Shown here in pieces: positions 58,543 through 64,000 of a stretch of DNA of 64,000 nucleotides (its first letter is position 1; every line of letters starts with the position of its first letter). The notes below the pieces were generated by a model. The model did not search any database. It saw nothing but the letters and a program-made list of their open reading frames with translations, and was not told the origin of the DNA. This stretch comes from Nonomuraea fuscirosea (lineage in GTDB: Bacteria; Actinomycetota; Actinomycetes; Streptosporangiales; Streptosporangiaceae). The stretch spans positions 434,001 to 498,000 of the forward strand of contig NZ_PVNG01000004.1 in assembly GCF_003001935.1 (NCBI RefSeq). The letters are read 5' to 3'. Position numbers and translations under genes: made by a program.

Positions 58543-59562
58543 GTGGACAGGAACGACCGGATGGAGAACGTCCCCGCGGTCATGACGGCCGCGTACATCA
58601 CCGGCCTCGGCCCGGCCGACCGGATCACGATCGGTGAGCTGCCGGTCCCGGCGCCGGGCCCGACCGACGTGCTCGTCCGCACGGAAGCGCTGGCCGTCAA
58701 CCAGGTCGACACGTTCGTCCGCTCGGGCGCCTATCGCACCCACACCCCGTTCCCGTTCGTCATCGGCCGTGACCTGGTCGGCACGGTCGCCGCACACGGC
58801 GCCGGAGTCGCGGGGTTCCGTGCGGGGGAGCGGGTGTGGTGCAACAGCCTCGGCCACGACGGCCGGCAGGGGTCGTTCGCCCAGTACGCGGTGGTGCCCG
58901 CCGACAGGCTGTACCGGCTGCCGCCCGACGTGCCGCCGGACCTCGCCGTGAGCACCCTGCACACCGCCGCGACCGCCTGCGTCGGGCTGTTCCGCGAGGG
59001 CGGGCTCCGGGCCGGCCGGACCGTCCTCGTCAACGGGGCCGCCGGCGGTGTCGGCAGCGCCGTCGTCCAGGTCGCCGTGGCCGCGGGCGCGAAAGTCGTC
59101 GCCACCGCGTCCGCGCGGGACGCCGAATGGTGCCTGGCCCTCGGCGCGAGCGCCGTCGTCGACTACCGCGATCCGCACCTGGCCGAACGGGTGAGGGACG
59201 CGGCCCCGGACGGCGTGGACCTCGTCTGGGACAACTCCGGCGTCAACGACCTCGAAAGCACGCTGCCGCTGCTGGTCCAGGGCGGGCGCGTCCTCGTCAT
59301 GGCGGGGCTGCGCTCGCGGCCGGTGCTGCCGGCGGGCGACCTCTACCCGCGTGACCTGAGCATCCGCGGCTTCGCCATCAGCAACGCCTCGATCGCCGAC
59401 CTCCGGTCGGCCGCGACGACGATCAACGCCCTGCTCGCCGAAGGGCGGCTCCGGGTCCGGATCGGGGCGAGGCTGCCGCTGTCCGACGCCGCCGAGGCCC
59501 ACCGCCTCCTGGAGGACCACCGCCCCGACCGGGTCAGGGGACGTGTCGTCGTCCTGCCGTGA
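58543..59562 (+). CDS. MDR-family NADPH:quinone reductase
   Basis: Quinone-reductase-like enzyme of 339 residues: VLVRTEALAVNQVDTFVRSGAYRTHTPFPFVIGRDLVGTVAAHGAGVAGFRAGERVW and TVLVNGAAGGVGSAVVQVAVAAGAKVVATAS (NADP site); zinc ligands are absent. GTG 58543 has GGGGGAG just upstream; ATG 58561 and ATG 58582 (MTAAYITGLGPADRITIGE, closer to relatives) are alternatives. Third MDR protein of the window. It could share the preceding HxlR gene's transcript. Confidence 0.9.
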   Translation: MDRNDRMENVPAVMTAAYITGLGPADRITIGELPVPAPGPTDVLVRTEALAVNQVDTFVRSGAYRTHTPFPFVIGRDLVGTVAAHGAGVAGFRAGERVWCNSLGHDGRQGSFAQYAVVPADRLYRLPPDVPPDLAVSTLHTAATACVGLFREGGLRAGRTVLVNGAAGGVGSAVVQVAVAAGAKVVATASARDAEWCLALGASAVVDYRDPHLAERVRDAAPDGVDLVWDNSGVNDLESTLPLLVQGGRVLVMAGLRSRPVLPAGDLYPRDLSIRGFAISNASIADLRSAATTINALLAEGRLRVRIGARLPLSDAAEAHRLLEDHRPDRVRGRVVVLP

Positions 59563-59625
59563 CAAGGCCGGCGGTGGCGTCGGACGGGTGGCCGGGCCGT
59601 GCCCGGCCGGGTCGGGACGAAGGGC

Positions 59626-60225
59626 CTAGACCCGCTGGTCCGGTGGGAAGCCGGTCCAGCGGAGGTCGGCCGGCAGGTGGCCCATGTCGTTGTAGTACAG
59701 GACGGAGGCGGGGCGGTCGGGGCTGTAGCGGATGACGGTCAGGGCGGCGTTGGCGTGGTTGAGGCCGAGCCAGCGCCACTCCGGCGCGTCGAGCGCGGCA
59801 CGGACGAGCCAGCCGATCAGGAAGTTGTGCGTCACGACCAGCTCGTGCCCGGTCCCCTCCGCCACCGGGCCGGTGAACGCGTCCATGGCCCGCGCGGCGA
59901 GCTCGTCGCCCCCGTCGGCGGGGAACTGCTCCAGGAAGGCCAGGTAACGGCCGGCGTGCTCCGGCGGCAACTCGTCCGCGCCGGGACGGTACGGGACGTA
60001 GTCCCCGGCGGCCTCGGAAAGCCGCAGCGGCACGTCCGGCAGCTGCTTCCCGATCAGCGCGGCGGTCTCCGCGGCCCGGGGCAGCGGGCCGTGGTGGACG
60101 GCGGCGAGGGGGACGTCGCGCAGCCGCTCGCCGAGCAGCGTGGCCTGGCGGCGGCCGTTCTCGGTGAGACCGCTCTCGTCCGGCGTGGCCTCGCCGTGGC
60201 GGGTGAGATACAGGTAACGGGTCAT
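59626..60225 (-). CDS. Histidine phosphatase-family protein
   Basis: Phosphoglycerate-mutase-like phosphatase of 199 residues. The phospho-acceptor motif is LTRHGEATPDESGLTENGRRQATLLGERL; the second catalytic His is in ELVVTHNFLIGWLVRAAL. Substrate cannot be inferred; relatives act on sugar phosphates or phospho-proteins. ATG 60225; the upstream side holds a 20-bp duplicated sequence. Confidence 0.9.
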   Translation of the reverse strand: MTRYLYLTRHGEATPDESGLTENGRRQATLLGERLRDVPLAAVHHGPLPRAAETAALIGKQLPDVPLRLSEAAGDYVPYRPGADELPPEHAGRYLAFLEQFPADGGDELAARAMDAFTGPVAEGTGHELVVTHNFLIGWLVRAALDAPEWRWLGLNHANAALTVIRYSPDRPASVLYYNDMGHLPADLRWTGFPPDQRV

Positions 60226-60246
60226 GATTGCGTCATTGATAGCAGA

Positions 60247-60285
60247 AGTCCGGAATCGCCGTCATCAGTCCGGAATCGCCGTCAT
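60247..60285. repeat. Two tandem 20-bp copies in a promoter region
   Basis: AGTCCGGAATCGCCGTCATC occurs at 60247 and again, bar the last base, at 60267. It lies between the divergent phosphatase (ATG 60225) and VOC (ATG 60410) genes. Confidence 0.85.
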
Positions 60286-60409
60286 AGCGGCGGATGAGCG
60301 CGGCCGATGAGCGCGCCCGAAAAGCGTTGGCGTCGCCGTCGCCGCGCGGGCTAGCGTGGCCTCGGTCCCCGTGTCAGGAGGGCCGTGACCGGCGGATGGG
60401 AGATCCGGG

Positions 60410-61138
60410 ATGACTGCTGAGCTCGTCGCACTCTGCTTCGACGCGAACGACCATGAGGATCTCGCCCGCTTCTGGGCCGGAATGCTGGGCTGGGAGGCGG
60501 CCGCCGACCCGCACGACGGCATCACGCTGCTGCCGGCCGACGACACCGGGTTCCGGATCCGGTTCGTGCCGTCCGAGGAGAAGAAGCTCGGCCAGAACCA
60601 GATGCACTTCGACCTGACCAGCACGTCCCTGGAGGATCAGGAGCGGAAGATAGCGAGGGCGCTCGACCTCGGCGGCCGGCACATCGACGTCGGGCAGCGC
60701 CCCGACGAGGACCACGTGGTGCTGGCCGACCCCGAGGGCAACGAGTTCTGCGTCATCGGCCCGGACAACCAGTTCCTCGCCGACTGCGGCTACGTCGGGG
60801 CGCTCGCGAGCGACGGCACGCAGCGGGTCGGCTACTTCTGGAGCGAGGCGCTGGGCTGGCCGCTGGTCTGGGACCAGGACGAGGAGACCGCGATCCGCTC
60901 ACCGCACGGCGGCCCCAAGATCACCTGGGGCGGCCCGCCGGTGAACCCGAAGCACGGCAAGAACCGGCTGCACTTCGACCTCGTCCCCGCCCCCGGCCAG
61001 GACCTTCAGGCCGAGGCCGACCGGCTCGTCGCCCTCGGGGCGACCCGCGTGGACATCGGTCAGGGCGACGTCGCCTGGGTGGTCATGGCCGACCCCGACG
61101 GCAACGAGTTCTGCCTGTACGACCGCCCGCCGGCCTGA
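60410..61138 (+). CDS. Two-domain VOC-family protein
   Basis: Protein of 242 residues with two Glyoxalase_6-type modules in tandem: residues about 1-115 (LVALCFDANDHEDLARFWAGMLGWEAAADPHDGITLLPADDTGFRIRFVPSEEKKLGQNQMHFDLTSTSLEDQERKIARALDLGGRHIDVGQ to DPEGNEFCVIG) and 125-242 (GYFWSEALGWPLVWDQDEETAIRSPHGGPKITWGG to DPDGNEFCLYD). No neighbouring regulator. Its 3' 79 nt overlap the convergent radical SAM gene. Confidence 0.9.
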   Translation: MTAELVALCFDANDHEDLARFWAGMLGWEAAADPHDGITLLPADDTGFRIRFVPSEEKKLGQNQMHFDLTSTSLEDQERKIARALDLGGRHIDVGQRPDEDHVVLADPEGNEFCVIGPDNQFLADCGYVGALASDGTQRVGYFWSEALGWPLVWDQDEETAIRSPHGGPKITWGGPPVNPKHGKNRLHFDLVPAPGQDLQAEADRLVALGATRVDIGQGDVAWVVMADPDGNEFCLYDRPPA

Positions 61139-62202
61139 CCGGCCGGACGCGGCGGCCCGCCGGGCCGTTCCGTCAGCTGGAGCAGATCCGGGCCCCGGGG
61201 ACCGGTGCCCTGCCGGGTGAACGCCTCGTATGGGCAGGCGGTCAGCTCGGGGTCGCGCGACTCCCACCCCTGCAGCCACTGGCGCAGGCGTGGGTTGTCC
61301 ACCTTGAGCGAGCCGTCGGGCAGCAGCCGGCCGACGGTGTTGGCCGGCTCCGACAGCCCCACGGTGCACTTGCCGAGCCGCCCGTCCGCCCGGACCATCA
61401 GCGAGTTCGCGCGGGCGGCGTAGCACACCTCCTCCGGCTGGAACAGGCTCGCACCCCGCCCGTCCGTCCGGATGATCTCCTCCAGCGCGGCGATCCTCGC
61501 GTCCTCGGCGTCGAGCACCTCCATGGACGCGTCGCCGGGGCCGCCGAGCCGCACCACCCGCTTGAGGAACACCAGGAACCGGGGATCGCCGAGGAACGTG
61601 TCCCGCACCCGGGTGAGGAACTCCGGCATCACCACCAGGTTGCCCGGAGTGAGGTGGACCCGCAGCAGCACCCGCACGTCCGCCGAACCGTCGCGGATCG
61701 ACGACAGGTTCCGCCAGATGCGCTCGAACGTACCCTGGCCGTCGGCCCGTACCCGCGTGTGGTCGTGGTGCTGGGCGGGCCCGTCCAGTGACACCTGGAA
61801 CCTGCGGATGCCCAGCTCGGCCAGGCGGCGCGCGGCCGGGTCGTCGAGCAGGTAGCCGTTCGTGGTCATGTCGCTGTCGTAACCGAGGCCGGGCCTGCGC
61901 CGCCGGGCCTCGCTCGCGTGCGCGGCCACGTCCTCGACGATCGGCCGCGCCAGCATCGGCTCCCCGCCGAACCACGAGATCTGCAGGTGCGCCAGGTCGT
62001 CGCGGCGCCGGTCGATGAGGTTCTTCACGCCCTCGACGACCTCGGGACGCATCCTTCCGATGGCGAAGTCCTCGTAACAGTACGTGCACCGGAAGTTGCA
62101 CTGCTCGGTGGGGAAGAGGATGAGATGGAGCCGGTCGCTGCGGAACGACGCGGCCATCTCCCGATCGAACGCGGAGACGCCCGCCGGCTCGCCCGCGCTC
62201 AC
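61060..62202 (-). CDS. Radical SAM/SPASM peptide maturase
   Basis: Iron-sulfur enzyme of 380 residues. The radical SAM cluster is CNFRCTYCYE (Cys35, 39, 42, CxxxCxxC), followed by ISWFGGEPML, TTNGYLLDD and FQVSLDGPAQHHDHTRVRADGQGTFERIWRNL. The SPASM-type C-terminal Cys residues include VCYAARANSLMVRADGRLGKCTVG and ACPYEAF, expected to hold auxiliary clusters. GTG 62202 overlaps the precursor-peptide stop by 4 nt (GTGA). It probably crosslinks the Cys-rich core of that peptide (RiPP). The final 40 residues, rich in Gly/Pro, run into the convergent VOC gene. Confidence 0.92.
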   Translation of the reverse strand: MSAGEPAGVSAFDREMAASFRSDRLHLILFPTEQCNFRCTYCYEDFAIGRMRPEVVEGVKNLIDRRRDDLAHLQISWFGGEPMLARPIVEDVAAHASEARRRRPGLGYDSDMTTNGYLLDDPAARRLAELGIRRFQVSLDGPAQHHDHTRVRADGQGTFERIWRNLSSIRDGSADVRVLLRVHLTPGNLVVMPEFLTRVRDTFLGDPRFLVFLKRVVRLGGPGDASMEVLDAEDARIAALEEIIRTDGRGASLFQPEEVCYAARANSLMVRADGRLGKCTVGLSEPANTVGRLLPDGSLKVDNPRLRQWLQGWESRDPELTACPYEAFTRQGTGPRGPDLLQLTERPGGPPRPAGQAGGRSYRQNSLPSGSAMTTQATSP

Positions 62203-62405
62203 TTGGGCGCGCAGCCCATCGAGCAGTTGCCGCCGAAGCAGTTGTTGGCGACATGACCCGGATGTCCCGGATGCGGCGTCAGCTCCGCGTCACCGGCCAG
62301 GGCCTGCAACGCCCGGGCGATCTCCGGATCGGCGATCGTGACCCGGCCCTCGTCGTCGACGCTCACGTCCTTCGCCCGGACGGGCACGGCTGATTCATCG
62401 GCCAT
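62199..62405 (-). CDS. RiPP precursor peptide for the radical SAM enzyme
   Basis: Peptide of 68 residues translated just before the radical SAM enzyme. AGGAG lies 7 nt before ATG 62405. The leader (MADESAVPVRAKDVSVDDEGRVTIADPEIARALQALAG) is acidic with a helix-like ARALQALAG end; the core is HPGHPGHVANNCFGGNCSMGCAPK with Cys56, 61 and 65. Spacings C-x4-C-x3-C and the Gly/Asn setting suggest thioether or other carbon-crosslinks made by SPASM enzymes (sactipeptide/ranthipeptide-like), but I cannot assign a named class. No transporter or peptidase is adjacent. Confidence 0.8.
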   Translation of the reverse strand: MADESAVPVRAKDVSVDDEGRVTIADPEIARALQALAGDAELTPHPGHPGHVANNCFGGNCSMGCAPK

Positions 62406-62621
62406 CGTGCACTCCTGTGTCGTTCCCCGCCGGTCCTGCGCGACGGCTGCGGGGACGGCCGGGTGTGCGTGGTCCGATGGTGGTTGCCTGCGGCTTCGCC
62501 GAGCACGTACCCGAAGGGGTCTCCGGCGATAGCAAAGCCACCGCCAAATCGGCGCTCCTGGATAGATCCCGCCCGGCCGGGGTAGCGGGACGGCCGGCGC
62601 AGCGGCAGACGGGAGTCACGG

Positions 62622-62996
62622 ATGAGCACCATGGCGGGAGACTGGAAGATGACGATCGTCGACGGATGCATGCCCGGCGACCAGCTCAGCCTGCTCAACG
62701 TCAGCGCGGGGATCGCCCGGGTCGAGCTGACGCTCTGCGCGGAGGGCGGGCAGCCGCTGGGGCCGATCCGGCTGGTCATCCCGCCGCAGCGCACCCGCTC
62801 CTCCGTCCTGGCCGACCTGGTCGGTGCCGGCGGTCCCGTGCGGGAGCTGCCGCACTCGGTCGTGGTCGTGTCGGACGCCCCCGTCCTCGTCCAGCCGCAC
62901 CCGGCGGACCGGGACGCCCCGGAGACGGCACAGCAGCCGGCACAGCAGCCGACACGGCAGCCGGCACAGCAGTCGGCACAGCAGTCGGCGGCCTGA
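62622..62996 (+). CDS. Sensory rhodopsin transducer-like (ASRT/pfam07100) protein
   Basis: Soluble beta protein of 124 residues. LSLLNVSAGIARVELTLCAEGGQPLGPIRLVIPPQRTRSSVLADLVGAGGPVRELPHSVVVVSDAPVLVQ matches the fold pattern of Anabaena sensory rhodopsin transducer (N-A-G-D, GP--L-VP--RT, P-VVQ). The C-terminal tail is Gln/Pro repeats (AQQPAQQPTRQPAQQSAQQSA) from a 12-bp DNA repeat. No rhodopsin gene is visible. Divergent from the RiPP precursor. It may bind sugars or DNA as suggested for the family, but function here is unknown. Confidence 0.65.
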   Translation: MSTMAGDWKMTIVDGCMPGDQLSLLNVSAGIARVELTLCAEGGQPLGPIRLVIPPQRTRSSVLADLVGAGGPVRELPHSVVVVSDAPVLVQPHPADRDAPETAQQPAQQPTRQPAQQSAQQSAA

Positions 62997-63071
62997 CCGC
63001 GCCCGCGGGCCGAGGGCATTCTGCAGCATCTTCTCTGCACAAGGGTTTCGGCACGCCACTAGGCTGGGCGG

Positions 63072-63626
63072 ATGTCCACCGACCCGGTCATGCACACGCC
63101 TGCGGCGATGAAGGCGCTGGCCAGCCCGCTGCGGCGGGAGATCCTGCGCCAGCTGGCCAACCACGGCCCGGCCACCTCGACCACGCTGGCCAAGGCCATG
63201 GGTCAGAACACCGGGACCACCAGCTACCACCTGCGGCTGCTCGCCGACACCGGCTTCGTGACCGAGCTGCGCGAGCGGGCCAAGGGGCGGGAACGCTGGT
63301 GGGAGGTGGTCAAGGCCGACCGGCGGCTGCCGGCCCGCGCGGACATGACCGACGCCGAGCAGGACCTCGCCGTGCGGCTGGGTGATTCGCGGCTCGCCGA
63401 GGACCTGCGCCTGCTGTCGGCCTTCGTCCGCGACCGGGACGAGGACAGCGACTGGCAGCAGGGCTCGCGCTCCAGCACCTTCATGACCAAGGAGCGGCTC
63501 AAGGAGTTCCACGAGGAGTACCTGAAGCTGGTGCGCCGCTTCGGCTCCGACCGCGACAGCGCGCCCGAGGGCGCCCGGATGATCCTGCTGCGCTGGATGG
63601 GCTTCCCCGACCCCCGCGGCTCCTGA
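63072..63626 (+). CDS. ArsR-family winged-helix regulator
   Basis: Regulator of 184 residues: MHTPAAMKALASPLRREILRQLANHGPATSTTLAKAMGQNTGTTSYHLRLLADTGFVTELRERAKGRERWWEVV is the helix-turn-helix, then a C-terminal extension of about 100 residues (YLKLVRRFGSDRDSAPEGARMILLRWMGFP) of the type found in the YdfF-like group. No Cys metal-binding pair is in the HTH, so it is not a metal sensor of the classic kind. Confidence 0.9.
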   Translation: MSTDPVMHTPAAMKALASPLRREILRQLANHGPATSTTLAKAMGQNTGTTSYHLRLLADTGFVTELRERAKGRERWWEVVKADRRLPARADMTDAEQDLAVRLGDSRLAEDLRLLSAFVRDRDEDSDWQQGSRSSTFMTKERLKEFHEEYLKLVRRFGSDRDSAPEGARMILLRWMGFPDPRGS

Positions 63627-63700
63627 CGACGAGCTGCCGGGTGCGGCGTAAGAGGCGCCGCGCCCCCGCTACACCGGCCGGGTCCTCAGGGAGTCTGACG

Positions 63701-64000
63701 TCATGACTCTCGCATCGGGACGCGTACGCCGGTGTCCTGGGCGACCTCGGCGGCGTGGTCGTAGCCGGCGTCCACGTGCCGGATGACGCCCATGCCCGGG
63801 TCGTTGGTGAGCACCCGGCGGATCTTCTCCCCGGCCAGCGCGGTGCCGTCGGCCACGGTCACCTGGCCGGCGTGGATCGAGCGGCCGATGCCGACCCCGC
63901 CGCCGTGGTGGATCGACACCCAGGAGGCCCCCGAGGCCACGTTCACCATCGCGTTGAGCAGCGGCCAGTCGGCGATCGCGTCCGAGCCGTCCAGCATGCC
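63701..64000 (-). CDS. hutU: Urocanate hydratase, C-terminal part (5' end beyond window)
   Basis: About 100 C-terminal residues of urocanase, which adds water to urocanate in histidine catabolism using NAD as an electrophile. [86 protein letters not shown] is the highly conserved end of HutU, including the HHGGGVG NAD-binding loop. The frame is open to the right edge, so the start lies outside. Confidence 0.95.
   Translation of the reverse strand, partial: GMLDGSDAIADWPLLNAMVNVASGASWVSIHHGGGVGIGRSIHAGQVTVADGTALAGEKIRRVLTNDPGMGVIRHVDAGYDHAAEVAQDTGVRVPMRES

Noticed and set aside
1..64000. tRNA, rRNA, IS element or integrase
   Set aside because: No TTC-loop/acceptor pattern, no rRNA sequence, no DDE or tyrosine-recombinase motif was seen in reading; short RNAs cannot be excluded.

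Overview
The window is high-GC actinomycete chromosome, most likely from the Streptosporangiaceae/Nonomuraea-type soil actinomycetes (inference). The signs are pervasive G/C third positions, frequent GTG starts, many TetR/HxlR/MerR/WYL/ECF regulators, paired pfam04672 SAM methyltransferases, an F420/FMN-type LLM oxidoreductase and class II LexA. I see no rRNA, tRNA, transposase, phage gene or CRISPR array. Almost every gene belongs to a small regulator-plus-enzyme module, often divergent with a visible palindrome in the shared promoter, and many gene pairs converge with overlapping stop codons.

Layout. 0-10 kb: a SigE-type sigma factor coupled to a membrane protein, an aldo/keto reductase under a MerR-type promoter, a methyltransferase, P-loop/TetR/tautomerase genes, a PTET-repeat secreted protein, a DHA2 efflux pump with its TetR and twin operators, and FBP/TetR genes. 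10-24 kb: hydrolases, GNAT, P450, the first ECF41 sigma factor, WYL regulator, a second methyltransferase, lexA, AraC/VOC, DoxX/HxlR, MerR, and a TetR divergent from a flavin monooxygenase with a 38-bp inverted repeat over the start codon. 24-32 kb: a DAO-type oxidase, a secreted S33 peptidase, a LysR regulator, an LLM oxidoreductase and a small secreted protein; the spacers here are filled with different GC-rich tandem repeats. 32-38 kb: WrbA divergent from a second ECF41 sigma factor, with two identical candidate ECF41 promoters back to back; LOG protein; two secreted proteins; a third ECF41 factor with an SDR that carries the same promoter type. 38-46 kb: a 48-residue Trp/Arg-rich micro-ORF, a frameshifted phosphotransferase, an internally deleted methyltransferase, SnoaL, MDR/TetR, a membrane protein, SDR and aldo/keto reductase. 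46-58 kb: secreted proteins, Rieske oxygenase plus RidA, a Tat-exported GH16 enzyme, a class A penicillin-binding protein, PPOX, VOC, TetR, SDR, MDR/HxlR. 58-64 kb: MDR, histidine phosphatase, two-domain VOC, a compact RiPP locus (precursor peptide plus radical SAM/SPASM enzyme), a sensory-rhodopsin-transducer-like protein, an ArsR regulator and the 3' part of hutU.

Most notable: the twin ECF41 promoters and three ECF41 factors in 24 kb, the RiPP locus with core NNCFGGNCSMGCAPK, the Trp/Arg micro-ORF with a perfect ribosome site, the repeat-packed spacers at 24-32 kb, and several gene remnants (asparagine-synthetase start, deleted methyltransferase, frameshifted kinase, headless secreted protein). 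Function calls rest on recognised motifs and family resemblance from memory; no database search was run.
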